Source of the DNA: Solanum dulcamara
Lineage: Eukaryota > Streptophyta > Magnoliopsida > Solanales > Solanaceae
Assembly: GCF_947179165.1 (NCBI RefSeq)
Contig: NC_077245.1
Location: 13,548,740-13,612,739 of the forward strand
Length of the DNA stretch: 64,000 nucleotides
Reading direction: 5' to 3'
Part shown: one piece after another, positions 23,622 to 36,099 of the stretch
How positions within the stretch are numbered: position 1 is the first letter of the stretch
How the letters are laid out: each line of letters opens with the position of its first letter
Notes under the pieces: generated by a model
What the model saw: the letters and a program-made list of their open reading frames with translations, nothing else
Told to the model about the DNA's origin: nothing
The model's database searches: none
Position numbers and translations under genes: made by a program

Positions 23622-23634
23622 CCTTACATACCTT
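23622..23634 (-). promoter_or_regulatory. Putative 5' splice site in LTR leader (element B, 3' LTR copy)
   Basis: Minus strand reads AAG|GTATGTAAGG. The minus-strand leader from the TATA-like box at 23821-23830 to here has no ATG. The 5' LTR copy is at 39923-39935, and the matching acceptor is at 29457-29458 before the gag start. Confidence 0.5.
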
Positions 23635-23890
23635 AGTGAAGACTTGAAGAAAACTTTGGTGTTGGGTCTTCAATGGAGAACTCGAATCTTGAAGCTCTTG
23701 GAACTCTTCTTGTTAGAAATGGAGAAGAAGAAGAAGAAGAGAGAGAGAGAGAGATTTCTAGGGCTTTTAGAGAGAGAGTGAGGGATTGAAAAATGATCCC
23801 AAAATGTGCTAAGGCTGATACATATATAATTTGGGATAATTCCCAAATTGCCCCTTCTCAAAAGTTCTAAAAAAATATGCTAAAACACTC

Positions 23891-24175
23891 TTGGCGCGAT
23901 AGTGGCGCATCGCGCCATAGCAGCGCCAGCCCGATTATGCCTAAAACCTGCACACCTCGTAGTGGTGCGCTGCGCCAAAGACCAAACTACTGAGGCATGT
24001 TTCTGGCGCGATAGTGGTGTGTCGCGCCCTTATAGCGCCAAGGCCAAAGTTTCTGGGTTCTGGAAATTTAGCCTGAAAAACCTGCACAACTTTTAGTGGC
24101 GCGTCGCGCCAAGGACCAAACTACTGAGGCATGTTTCTGGCGCGATAGTGGCGCGTTGCGCCCTTATAGCGCCAA
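23891..24175 (-). repeat. CpG-rich tandem/palindromic repeats in element B LTR U3
   Basis: TGGCGCGATAGTGG and related half-palindromes (GGCGCG/CGCGCC) recur at least five times, within a 134-bp tandem unit (the TGAGGCATGT marker at 23991 and again at 24125). The same block is in the 5' LTR at about 40200-40490. GC content is far above the surroundings. Confidence 0.75.
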
Positions 24176-24599
24176 GGCCATTTCCCCAGCAATTACAACC
24201 CAGGCCAAAAATGAAATTCCTGCCGTGCTAGTTCGTCTTAGGATCGCAATATATTTTGACTCCAAACTACAAAATGTACATTCTTGGTTGCATTGGAAAA
24301 AAGACTCGACGACCTTTAATTCAATAGGTCGTGGGCCACCCAGATTGTCATCTTTCAAAAGATAGGATCGTTAGAAGTCGACCCTTTATACGAATTCATC
24401 TTAAAATTTAGCCACGACAGATCTTTTGGACTTAGCTCGATCCTAGAGGTCCTCTGTGATCCCACATCACCTCCAACACTCTTCAATTACTCGGGGACTC
24501 ATCTTAACTCAAGCACATACTTCAAAATAATTGAGTTAGACTCTACACGAATACAAGAAGGGTCCGAATCTTAGGAATTTTTTTTTGAGGGGTGTTACA

Positions 24600-24615
24600 T
24601 TATCTCCCCCTTGGG
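24600..24615 (-). promoter_or_regulatory. Polypurine tract, element B
   Basis: Minus strand CCCAAGGGGGAGATAA directly before the 3' LTR, nearly identical to element A, with TTCGAGGACGAA just upstream (about 24623-24634). Confidence 0.85.
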
Positions 24616-24714
24616 ATCATTCGTCCTCGAATGACAAGTAACCAAGAATGGATTCGGGGTACAAATCACAATCGGAATTCAGTCAATCAACCAATCAATT
24701 TCTCAAACAAATTA

Positions 24715-27700
24715 CTAATTAACCTCATAATACGCAAACAAATTCAAGTCAAGGAAATGGACATTACCTTCAACATTCTCGTCGGTAGGCACAAATAGAT
24801 GTGGATATTTAGATTTTATAGATTCCTCCGCTTCCCATGTGGCCTCCTCAACAAGTTGGTTTCTCCACAGGACTTTGACTGAGGCTATCTCTTTGTTCCT
24901 CAATTTGCGGATTTGGCGATCAAGAATTTGGATCGGAACTTCCTCATAAGATAAGCTATCCTTAACTCCAATGCTATCAATGGGTACTACTAACGAGGGA
25001 TCGCCTAAGCACTTCTTCAACATCGAAACGTGGAATACTGGATGAATAGAAGCTAGCTCTGAGGGTAACTTCAACTCATAGGCAACACTCCCAATCTATC
25101 TCGAAACCTGGTAAGGACCGATATATCGAGGACTGAGCTTCCCCTTCCTTCCAAACCTCATGACACCCTTCATGGGTGACACTTTCAAATACACCCAATC
25201 ATCCACCTCGAACTCTAAGTCTCTCCTCCTCACATCGGTGTAAGATTTTTGGTGACTTTGGGATGTCTTTAGCCTCTCTCAAATAACTTGTACCTTCTCC
25301 ATGGCTTGATGAACAAAATCGGGCCCAATCAATTCGGCTTCACCAACTTCAAACCACCCAATGGGCGATCTACACCTCCTCCCATACAAGGCTTCATAAG
25401 GAGCCATTTGAATGCTTGCATGATAACTATTATTATATGCAAACTCTATGAGGGGTAAGTGATCGTCCTAATTTCCTTTTAAGTCGAGCACACATGCCCT
25501 CAACATATCTTCCAATGTCTAGATGGTGCACTCTGCTTGGCCATCTGTTTAGGGGTGGAAAGCCGTACTCAAGTTCACCTTCGAACCCAGTCCCTTCTGA
25601 AAGGATTTCCAAAATTGGGAAGTGAATTGAGCTCATCTGTCTGAGATGATAGACAAAGGAACCCCATGCAGTCTGACTATCTCTTGAATGTACAACTTTG
25701 CATAATCTTCTACGGTGTTAGTAGTCTTGACCGCCAAGAAGTGAGCTGATTTCGTCATTCTATCCACAATTATCCAAATCGAATCGTGTTGCTTTTGGGA
25801 TTTTGGCAAACCAGTGATAAAGTCCATGTTGATCATCTCCCACTTCCATTCTAGAATTTCTATGTTTTGGGCTAAACCACATGGCCTTTGGTGCTCAACC
25901 TTCACCTGCTGGCAATTCGGGCACTTGGAAACAAATTCTGCAATATCCTTCTTCATCCCACTCCACCAATAGATTTCCCTCAAGTATTGATACATTTTTG
26001 TGAAGCCTGGATGAATAGAGTATCTGGAACTATATGTTTCAGCCATAATCCTTTCTCGAACATCATCGACATTAGGTACACACATCTATTTTGGTACCTC
26101 AACACACCATCTCCCCCTTTGGTGAAAACCATCACCCCTTGTTTGTGAACAACTTCCTTCAACTGAAGGAGGACGTGATCTCGATCTTGTTTCTCCTTTA
26201 CCTCTGCCACAAGTGAGGATGTAGACCCATCCTGAATAGTAACTCCGCCTTCATTGTTCTCTTCCAGCTGAACTCCCAATCGGGCTAATCTGTGTACCTC
26301 CTTCTCCAATTCCCTCTTTCCTTCCTCCACGTGGGCAGTGCTATCCATAGACAACCTGCTAAGAGCATCAGCAACAACATTAGCTTTACCTGGATGGTAG
26401 AGGATGCTCATATCATAGTCCTTGAGTAGCTCAAGCCATCTCCTTTGCCTCAAGTTGAGTTCCTTCTGGCTAAAGACGTATTATAAGCTCTTGTGATCGG
26501 TGAACACATCGACGTGCACTCCATACAAGTAGTGGCGCCAAATTTTAAGCGCAAATACCACAACTGCCAGCTCAAGGTCATGAGTTGGGTAATTCCTCTC
26601 ATGAACCTTAAGCTGTCTTGAGGCATAGGCTATCACCTTCCCCCTTTGCATCAACACATAATCTAAACCAATTCTGGATGCACCATAGTAGACCACAAAG
26701 CCCTCTGTCCCATCGGGCAAGGTCAGGACAAGAGCAGTGGTTAGCTTGGTCTTTAGTTTCTGGAAGCTCTCCTCGCAAGCATCGGACCATTGGAACTTAG
26801 CCTTCTTTTGGGTCAGCTTAGTCAATGGTGATGATATGGATGAGAATCCCTCTACAAACCTTCGATAATAGCCAGCCAAACCCAGGAAGCTCCTTATCTC
26901 TGTTGGGGATGTGGATCTGGGCCAATTCTTCAATGCCTCAATTTTTTGAGCATCAACCTGAATACCATCTCCAGATATGATGTGGCCTAAGAAATCCACT
27001 AACGCAAGACAAAATTCATATTTGGAGAACTTTGCATACAATACCTGCTCTCTCAAAGTTTGTAAGACGATTCTAAGATGATGGGCGTGCTTCTTTTCAT
27101 TCTTGGAGTAGACCAGAATATCATCTATGAATATAATTACAAACATATCAAGATATGGTTTAAACACTTGGTTCATGAGATCCATAAAAGCTGCGGGGGC
27201 ATAAGTCAACCCAAAGGACATGACCAAAAATTCAAAGTGGCCATAACGAGTCTGAAAAGCGGTCTTCGGAATATCACACTCCCTCACCTTCAACTGATGG
27301 TAACCGGATCTCAAGTCTATCTTTGAAAAACAAATGGCACCCTGAAGTTGGTCGAATAAGTCATCTATTCTGGGGAGAGGGTACTTATTCTTTATGGTGA
27401 CCTTGTTCAGCTGCTTGTAATCGATGCACATTCTAAGGGACCCATCTTTCTTTCGCACAAATAAGACTGGAGCACCCCATGGTGAGACACTCGGCCTAAT
27501 GAATCCCTTATCTAGGAAGTCTTTCAACTTCTTCTTCAACTCTTTCAACTCAGCTGGGGCCATTCTATATGCAGGAATTGAGATAGGCTAGGTATCAGGA
27601 AGAACATCAATCCCAAAGTCGATCTCCCTATCAGGAGGGACTCCAGGCATATCTTCAGGAAAGACATCTGGAAACTCGTTGACAATCGGAACTAACTCAA

Positions 27701-29453
27701 GGGATGGAGACTCAACCTCATCATCTTTCACTCAGACAATGTGATAAACACACCCTTTTGAAATTAGTTTCCTGGCCCTAAGGTAGGAAATAAACTTACC
27801 CTTAGGCATAACAGGACTACCATTCCACTTTACGACTACCTCATTCGGGAATTTGAACGTGACAATCTGAGTTCTACAATCAATAGAGGCATAACAAACG
27901 TAAAGCTAGTCCATGCCAAGAATCACATCAAAATCAACCATGTCTAACTCAACCAAGTCAGCCAAGGTATCTCTGTGATGGATTGACACAGTGCAACCTC
28001 TATAGACTCTCTCAGCTAAGACAGAATCACCGACAGGAGTAGCTACACTGAAAGGGTCAAGAAGATATTCAGGAACTTTATTGAATTTACTAGCCACATA
28101 AGGAGTTACAAAAGATAGTGTGGTACCCGGATCCATCAATATATAACAATCAAAAGAAGAGACTCGTATCATACCAGTTACAATGTTTGTAGAGTTTTCT
28201 TGATCTTGGCGACTACCCATGGCATATAGTCGGTTTGTACCTCCACTCTCACTTGAAATAGTGCCCCTTTGATTACTTCCACTGGGTGGTGCGGTGGTAG
28301 AATAACGAGCTCTGTTCCCCCATACTGGGCACTCCTTCTAAAAATGGTCTATTTGGCCGCATTTATAACAACCAACCCTTCCCGCTCTGCACTCTCCCAA
28401 GTGGAGCTTACCACACTTGACGCATGGTGGCTTCCCTTGCAAACCTTGACCCACGCTAGCTTGGGATTAAGAACCCTGGGGTCTGAAATTCTGATGACCT
28501 TGTCCTTGCCGATCATGCCTGTTCTGCGGCATCGGTGCACTGGCGGTAGATGAGGCATAGTTGGGAGGCCTCTTCTGGAAGAAGGACCTGTTGCCCTTTC
28601 TTTGCCTCTGTTCAGTCTCATGCCCCGCTGATCTTGCCTTCTTGCTCAGATGCTCCTCTCTGTCCTTTCTCTTCTCATCTTCCACCTGTTGGGCGTACAC
28701 CATTAACCTTGAGATATCCATATCGGAGATTAACAATGCCACTTTGCACTCCTTCTTCACATGTCTCCCCAATCCGGAGATGAACTTCCTCATCTTCGAC
28801 CTCATATCTGAGATCATTTCTGGAGCATACCTGGATAACTGGATGAACTTTAGGCCATACTCCTTAACTGTCATGCCTTCCTGTTTCAGATTTACAAACT
28901 CCTCCACCTTTGCTTCCCTCAATTCTCGGAGAAAGAAGTGGTCAAGAAAGGCTCCCTCAAATTCATCCCACCTAGCAGGTTCAGCATCCTCACCCCTACC
29001 TTATTCCCATTGGTTATACCAAATGTTTTCCATATCTTTGAGTTGATAAGATACCAACTCAACCCCTTCAATTTCCGTAGCATGCATAGCTTTCAGAATT
29101 TTCCACATCTCATTAATAAAATTTTAGGGGTCTTCATCAACCTTAGAACCCGTGAATATCGGCGGATTTATTCTCAGAAAGTCTCTAATTCTAGTGGCAG
29201 CAGATGGCTCTTGGGAACTAGAGCTAAGAGTGGGCGAGCTCTGATTACCGTTTCGGGCAGACACTAATTGAGTGAGCATTGTAATTGCCCCTCTAAATTC
29301 TGCCTCTGATGTGGGTGCAGATGGAGTAACAGGCACTTGGGGCGCCTCCGTATACCTCGCAGGTCGGCCTCTAGCCCTTGCCGGGCGTACCTCGGACTGG
29401 GGCATCTCTGTATTATCGGCATTCCTCTAGCTAGCAGTACGTTTAGGAGGTAT
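24715..29453 (-). pseudogene. gag-pol of element B, near full length with stops and one frameshift
   Basis: Gag starts at 29453 where the expected ATG reads ATA, followed by PPKRTAS-type sequence. The capsid region is present (REAKVEEFVNLKQEGMTVKE, about 28860-28920) with two zinc-knuckle-like motifs (CVKCGKLHLGEC and CYKCGQIDHF, about 28330-28430). Protease has LMDPGTTLSFV (about 28130). RT has [20 protein letters not shown] and FIDD (about 27120). RNase H has VVYYGAS where the others read YCDAS, so the first catalytic Asp is Gly (about 26690). A 1-bp deletion near 26085 separates RH from integrase. Integrase has HHCC, MDF and ISDR, and keeps the third acidic residue (GQAECTI). The chromodomain ends at 24715-24900. 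Stops lie near 29121, 28467, 27903, 26478 and inside integrase. Many are CAG/CAA or TGG changed to stop. Confidence 0.9.
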
Positions 29454-29456
29454 TAT

Positions 29457-29480
29457 CTGTAATGTATAAACACACGAATT
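29457..29480 (-). promoter_or_regulatory. Putative 3' splice site before gag start (element B)
   Basis: Minus strand GTGTTTATACATTACAG is followed at once by ATAATACCT, where ATAATG is expected. This mirrors CTCTAG|ATAATG of element A. The donor would be at 39932 in the 5' LTR, so element C now sits inside the inferred intron. Confidence 0.45.
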
Positions 29481-29652
29481 AGAAAGGAGTTTTATAGAGC
29501 TTAACTCTATCGCACAAATTTCCAGAGTATGAAAGAAGTGAAATAATTCCTAATGTCTTATAGCCTCTTGATTATAAGTGTGGTGCACAACACACCCATA
29601 AGCAAGACTCTACTAGACGACTTCATAGACTCCCTAGGACACTTAAACTCTG

Positions 29653-29665
29653 GGCTCTGATACCA
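29653..29665 (-). promoter_or_regulatory. Primer binding site (tRNA-iMet type), element B
   Basis: Minus strand TGGTATCAGAGCC, 4 bp from the 5' LTR boundary at 29670. Confidence 0.9.
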
Positions 29666-29669
29666 TGTT

Positions 29670-30412
29670 TGTCATGCCCCGGGAGGGTACCCTAGACGTG
29701 ACCGGCACTTGAAAGCCATTTCTGACCTTCAAGCGAACCACCTAACTCAATCATTCCATTATTCAGTCATATATGCTCGGAGGAAGGCTTAATTATAACA
29801 TGCTAATTATAATATGGGGGCCGAAAGCCAAACATGTTTAACTCAACAAAACAATATAATGAGACTCCTCAAAATAATAATTCAACCTCCCCACACTCTA
29901 GTCTATGAAGCCTCTATCAAAGTCTAAGAGGTGTCAATGACAAGTCCATGGCTACCAACAATAAAAATAAAGGAAACGACAACAAAACTGTACAAGAAGG
30001 CTCAACATCCTCCGGAAACTAGGAGGACTCACCAACTAGCTGGGAGTGTATGTGGATCTTCAACGGAGCGCTGGTTGATGATCTCTAGTACCTGTCTCTG
30101 CATCATGAAATGATGCAGGCCAAATAGCGTCAGTACATAGAATGTACGAGTATGTAAAATGGCCGAATACAACGAACATCAAGAAAGAATCAAATCAACT
30201 CAGAATCTCAAATCAAGAGAAATAACAACTCAATCAAGTGTCCTAAGTCTAAACAAGAATATGATTTAGACGGGACCAATCACGTACCATTCAACTCAAT
30301 CTGACTCAAAGTACTATCAAGACATATTTGGGAGTTTCTCTTACCCAACAACCATCACTTATGAGCTAGTGAAAGTACAACAAACCGACGTTGTTGTCGC
30401 GTCCATTCATAC
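29670..30412 (-). repeat. 5' LTR of element B, LTR 3' portion
   Basis: Starts TGTCATGCCCCGGG and matches 22149-22890 of the other LTR with about 5% difference. Ends in CATAC, the target duplication of element C. Confidence 0.9.
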
Positions 30413-32618
30413 TGTCACGACCCAAAAACTGAGGTCATGATGGCACACATCTCAAAACCCAATCTGATGTGTAACCCTAAAAATAAAACTCATACAAGAC
30501 TCCCAAAGGGGAAAGTGATGCCACGATTTAAATAAAAAGAAAAAAAAATAAAGAAATTATCCCAAAACCTGGTGTCATAAGTATAAAGAGCATCTAATAC
30601 AAGGTTCGAATCTGAAGATACAACATAAGTCTCTGAATGATACAAAAGACTGAAAAATAAAGATAGACTAGTGACGATCCGAATTCTAGGACCTCACCAC
30701 TAATCTGAGAATACACAATCCGCTAGAATATTAACTGCCACGTGGGGTACCCCGACTAGTATCTGCATCAAAAAGGGACACAGAAGTAGGGGTGAGTACA
30801 ATTCACATGTACTCAGTAGGTTTTAGCTGACTGAGTATAAGGAATTAATCAAACCTATGAAATAAACTAAGGAACGCTTCCACCTGCATACAGAAAAGTC
30901 CCACTTCGGCATCGGTGCTGCCAGTTTATATATATATTGGCGCGAGTAAAGTAAACCCATAATAACAGCTCATAATCACAATTAATCAGATAATTCAAGC
31001 AGCACAGATATCAATGCAATGCAATGCAATATGATGATGCAATGATGTGGTGGTACGGTGGAATCAAGACTATCGCACAGCCTGTCGTATACACCTGCCG
31101 AGCTGTGCTACCAAGCAGGACCCATGGGGGTCTCGCAGACCATATACCTCAATCACAATATCTCATTATCCTTGCCACCTCCTCGTGGTCAAGGGATCAC
31201 AATGCATCCACTACCCTGCCGGAAAACTGCCTCGGTCAGGGACTCAAGATACAAAGGTTAGGATCACAATGCATCCACTACCCTGCCGGAAAACTGCCTC
31301 GGTCAGGGACTCAAGATACAAAGGTTGGGATCAAAATGTATCCACTACCCTGCCGGAAAACTGCCTCGGTCAGGGACTCAAGATACAAAGGTTGGGATCA
31401 CAATGCATCCACTACCCTGCCGGAAAACTGCCTCGGTCAGGGACTCAAGATACAAAGGTTTAAAGGTGTTTCATTTTCTTTCTCAAAAAGAATTTCCATA
31501 TTTCTCAACTTCCCATGTTTCATGATATGATGAATGAGGATGAATGCATCAAAACACATATGCATGGAAGTAATAATCAACTCACATGTGGTATAAGGTT
31601 CAAAGTTCTCAAAACTTAACCTACACATGCTATTCACCCTCAATAAATAGTAACGGGGAGAACACACTTTCATTTAAATATTCACCCCTTTCTCAACAAT
31701 ATTTCAATACTCAAGTATGCTTAAAACCCCCAACTCAATCTCTCAGGCGGCATCACAAGTCAAATAATATACTCAAGCCTCTCTCTTAGGCAAATCATAA
31801 TTCACATGCTCTCAAAGCAAATAAGATAACAAATAAGGCCCCCACACGGGCTATGTAATACAAATAAACCCCGTCACGGCAACACATTAATAAATAAGCC
31901 TCCACACGGACATCACAATATATATAACATTCTCAACTCATACTACAACCCCATCCCAAAGTCTATAACATATGAATGACTAATTACCCCATCTCAATCT
32001 CAAAGAAAGATAGCCAAACCTACCTCAATTGCCGAAGCCGCACTCGAATACCTCCACCGGACAAGCAACTCTCGAATTCAGCGCCCGGAATGACAACCCA
32101 CTATCAACAATGAAACATACACGTCACAAGGAGTCCAATGACACCCATATTGATAGGTTTCGGAACCGGGGGTAAAATGGTCCAAAAATTAACTATTTTC
32201 GAAAAGGGTCAAATCTGGAAATTTATTGAACAATCCCATTCTATTGGTAATAAGGAACTCATGATTGAAAAACCCATAAAAATAGAGCTCAAAACGAGTT
32301 GGAAATCACAATTTTCCTTAAATTCGGATTAGGGAAGAAACAAAGATTTTTGGGGTTTGAAACTAAAATTTAAGAGTTAAAATCGTCAAAAACTTAATGA
32401 AAAAGGAAGGTTTTAGGTCAAAAATCACTTACCCAACACTTTGCCTCAAAAATCTCTTCTCAAATCACCTCAAGGAGTTCAAGAACTCAAACAAATGATG
32501 AAAAATATTGAAATGGGAAGAAAGGGGCATTTTCTGCCCAAAAAGTTACTGTTCACGCGTGTTACTGTTCACGCGTGTTTTGTACAAATTTTCGAAAATC
32601 ACCCTCAAGGTCATTACA
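30413..32618 (-). repeat. 3' LTR of element C
   Basis: TGTCACGACCC to GTCATTACA, 2206 bp. Holds four 67-bp tandem repeats (31194-31461) and a doubled TTACTGTTCACGCGTG motif (32546-32577). Small open frames inside it recur exactly in the other LTR and are not genes. Confidence 0.95.
31194..31461. repeat. Four 67-bp tandem repeats in element C LTR
   Basis: Units start GGATCACAATGC (GGATCAAAATGT in the third) at 31194, 31261, 31328 and 31395. Same array at 37764-38031 in the other LTR. Not a CRISPR array, as there are no spacers. Confidence 0.9.
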
Positions 32619-32631
32619 TTATCCACCACTA
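32619..32631 (-). promoter_or_regulatory. Polypurine tract, element C
   Basis: Minus strand AGTGGTGGATAA immediately before the 3' LTR. TTCGAGGACGAA is again just upstream (about 32642-32653). Confidence 0.75.
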
Positions 32632-35600
32632 AAAAGGATGTTCGTCCTCGAACATAAGATAAAATAAAGTACCTGGGGTCTCAAAAAGCTGAGGGTACCG
32701 AGCCTGCATATCAGACTCTAACTCCCAAGTCACCTCCTCAGCAGGCCGATGCTGCCACTGCACCTTGACCGAAACGACCTCCTTGGTCCTGAGTCTACGA
32801 AGCCGCCTATCTAGAATAACTGTCGGCTCCTCCTCATAAGTCAAATCCGGACTCAACTCTACCGCATCATAAGAAATCACATGAGACTCATCCGGTATGT
32901 ACTTGCGAAGCATGGAAACATGAAACACCGGATGGACAGCTGACAATTTAGGGGGTAAGGCCAACTTATACGCCATTCCACCTACTCTCCTTAGGATTTC
33001 AAACGGGCCAACAAACCTTGGGCTAAGCTTGCCCTTCTTTCCGAACCTCATCACACCCTTCATGGGCGATATTTTAAGCCACACGCAATCACCCACCATG
33101 AACTCTAAGGGACGAACCCTCCTATCAGCATAACTCTTCTGACGACTCTGAGCTGTCAATAGTCGACCCTGAATCAAACGTACCCGCTCCACAGCATCCC
33201 TAAGTAAGTTAGTATCCAATGCATCAACCGCAACAGAATCAAACCATCCAATGGGTGATCGACACCTACGACCATACAATGCCTCAAATGGTGCCATTTG
33301 AATGCTGGAGTGATAACTGTTATTATAGGCAAACTCTGCTAAGGGCAAGTGTTGGTCCCATCGGGCACCAAAATTAATCACACAGGCCCTAAGCATATCC
33401 TCCAACACCTAAATAGTCCGCTCGGACTGACCATCGGTTTGGGGATGAAATGCTGAACTCATCTCTAGCCGCATACCCAAACCACGCTGTAATGCCTTCC
33501 AAAAGTGAGAGGTGAACACTGAACCCCGATCTGATACAATAGAGATAGGCACCCCATGCAGCCTAACAATCTCACGAAGATAGATCCTAGCTAACTGATC
33601 CGCATTGTAGCTAGTCTTCACCGGAAGGAAATGGGCTGATTTGGTCAATCGATCCACAATCACCCAGACAGAGTCATACTTACCCAATGCCATGGGTAAT
33701 CCAGACACGAAGTCCATAGTGATACGCTCCCATTTCCACTCAGGAATGGGCATCCTTTGCATAGGACCACCCGGTTTCTGATGCTCATACTTCACTTGTT
33801 GGCAATTTAAACACTTAGCCACAAAATCAATAATGTCTCTCTTCATGCCACACCACCAATAGTGTTGTTTCAAGTCATGAAACATCTTTGCCACTCCCGG
33901 GTGAATCGAATATTTGGAACAATGAGCCTCCTCCAATATCATACGTACCCATTCACTAACCTTGGGCACACAAATGCGACCATTAATCCTCAAAACTCCT
34001 TCCGAATCAAGAGAGGCTGATTTTGCTTCACCACTTAACACTTTGTCTCGAATGACCCTCAACTTTTCATCTTCAAACTGGTGTGTACGAATCTGGTCCA
34101 TCAAAGTAGACCTAGCCTCAACAAAGGCCAAAATACCATGATGTGTAGAAATATCAAGTCGGACCAACTGTCTAGCCAATGACTGAACCTCCAATGCCAA
34201 AGGCCTCTCCACAGCCTTAAGAAAGGCCAAACTACCCATGCTAGATGCTTTGCGACTCAGGGCATCCGCTACCACATTAGCTTTGCCCGGATGATAAAGT
34301 ATGGTAATGTCATAGTCTTTCAATAACTCTAACCACCTACGCTGCCGCATGTTCAGATTCGGCTGAGAAAAGATATACTTAAGGCTACGGTGGTCAGTAT
34401 AGACCTCGCAATGCACTCCATAGAGATAATGCCTCCACAACTTCAGAACAAACACCACCGCTGCTAACTCTAAGTCGTGGGTAGGATAGTTCTTCTCATG
34501 TACCTTCAACTGTCGAGAAGCATAAGCTATAACTCTACCTTTTTGCATCAATACACCACCCAAGCCGACTCCCGAAGCATCACAAAACACAATAAATGTC
34601 ACGCCCTCCTCGGGTAAGTCTAGAATAGGTGCTGAAGACAATAATTCCTTGAGCTTTTGAAAGCTCGCCTCACACTCATCAGTCCATTGAAATGCCACGG
34701 TCTTTTGAGTTAGCCTAGTCAATGGGGCTGCAATAGAAGAGAATCCTTGAACAAACCGACGATAGTAGCCTGCCAACCCAATAAAACTCCGAATCTCGGT
34801 AACCGAAGTAGGCCTAACCCAATCACGAACCGCTGCAACTTTGGCTGGATCAACCATAATACCATCCTTGGTCACTATATGACCCAAGAATCTCACGGAC
34901 TCAAGCCAAAACTCACATTTGGAGAATTTTGCATACAATTTCTCCTCTCTCAATCTCTAAAGGACTGTCCTCAGGTGCCTAACATGATCCGCCTCATTCT
35001 TGGAATAAACCAAGATGTCATCAATAAACACGATCACAAACGAGTCCAAATAAGGTCGAAATACCCGGTTCATCAACTCCATAAAAGCAGCCGGGGCATT
35101 AGTCAACCCGAAGGACATAAACACAAACTCATAATGCCCATAACGAGTCCTGAATGCAGTCTTCGGGATGTCAGATTTCCGAACTCTCAACTGATGGTAA
35201 CCCGACCTCAAATCAATCTTTGAGAACACCGATGCACCTTGAAGCTGGTCAAATAAATCATCAATGCGAGGGAGAGGATACTTGTTCTTGATAGTGACTT
35301 TGTTCAACTGTCGATAGTCAATACACATCCTCATAGTACCATCTTTCTTCTTCACAAATAAAACTGGTGCACCCCACAGTGATACACTAGGTCTAATAAA
35401 CCCTTTCTTCAATAAATCTTCCAATTGTTCTTTCAACTCTTTCAATTCTGCCGGAGCCATCCGATAAGGAGAAATAGAGATGGGTTTAGTGTCATGCTCC
35501 AAATCAATCACAAAATCGATATCACGGTCAGTAGGAACTCCCGGCAAGTCTGTAGGAAATACATCCATAAACTCTCTCACCACCCTCGTAGTCTCTATAT

Positions 35601-36084
35601 GAGATGACTCTGTGGTGAGATCACGTACATGAGCCAAATAAGACAAACAACCCTTATCCATCAAGTGACGAGCACGAATATAAGATATCACCCCCTTAGG
35701 ATATGAACTCGGATTACCTTTCCATACCACGCTAGGTAAACCGGGATAAGCTAAGGTCACGGTCTTTGCATAACAATCTAATATAGCATGATAAGGAGAT
35801 AACCAGTCCATACCCAGTATCACATCAAAATCAAGCATGTCTAATAAGATCAAGTCAACTCGGGTCTCTCTACCCAAACATATCACTGCACACTCCCTAT
35901 ATACTCTATCCACCACTAAAAGTTCACCTATCAGGGTAAAATTAGTAATGGGCACAGCAAGAAGATCACTCATATAATCAATACCCACATCAAAATAAGT
36001 CAACACATAATAGTAAGTAGACCCTAGTTCAAATAATACTAACGTAAAATGATGGCAAACCAGAACAATACATGTAATAACCAC
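32629..36084 (-). pseudogene. pol of element C: protease, RT, RNase H, integrase, chromodomain
   Basis: One frame throughout, interrupted by two TAG codons: between HLRTVL and [11 protein letters not shown] (34954-34956) and after SERTI (33409-33411). Both sit where CAG Gln is expected. The protease motif reads [11 protein letters not shown], with Glu (36028-36030) in place of the catalytic Asp. RT has [15 protein letters not shown], RNase H has [12 protein letters not shown], and integrase has HHCC (SIHPG...CLNCQQVK), [18 protein letters not shown] and the third acidic residue in GQSERTI. The C-terminus has GKKGKLSPRFVGPFEI, HPVFHVSMLRK, and a chromodomain (PTVILDRRLRRLRTKEV, ... EVTWELESDM). 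Apart from the stops and the protease site the enzymes look conserved. Confidence 0.9.
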
Positions 36085-36099
36085 ATCAGAGGCCTCTGC

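Larger units (their letters stand above)
22149..24599 (-). repeat. 3' LTR of element B
   Basis: 2451 bp between TGTCACGCCCC and GTGTTACA. Contains a CpG-rich repeat block (23891-24175), a TATA-like ATTATATATG on the minus strand (23821-23830), an ATG-free CT-rich leader, and the splice-donor-like site at 23622-23634. Confidence 0.92.

Noticed and set aside
25433..25636. 67-codon minus-strand frame between integrase pieces of element B
   Set aside because: Shadow frame of the damaged integrase; the true frame with stops encodes the core around the third acidic residue.
28269..29267. Plus-strand frames of 94-161 codons over 28269-29267
   Set aside because: Antisense shadows of the element B gag region.
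31194..31461. Regular repeats that might suggest a CRISPR array
   Set aside because: Units are directly contiguous with no spacers, in a eukaryotic LTR.
31024..31530. Open frame of 168 codons with repeated Cys/Pro-rich units, repeated at 37594-38100
   Set aside because: It lies in the 67-bp tandem array of the element C LTR, where all three forward frames are open because of the repeat. Identical in both LTRs; not a gene.
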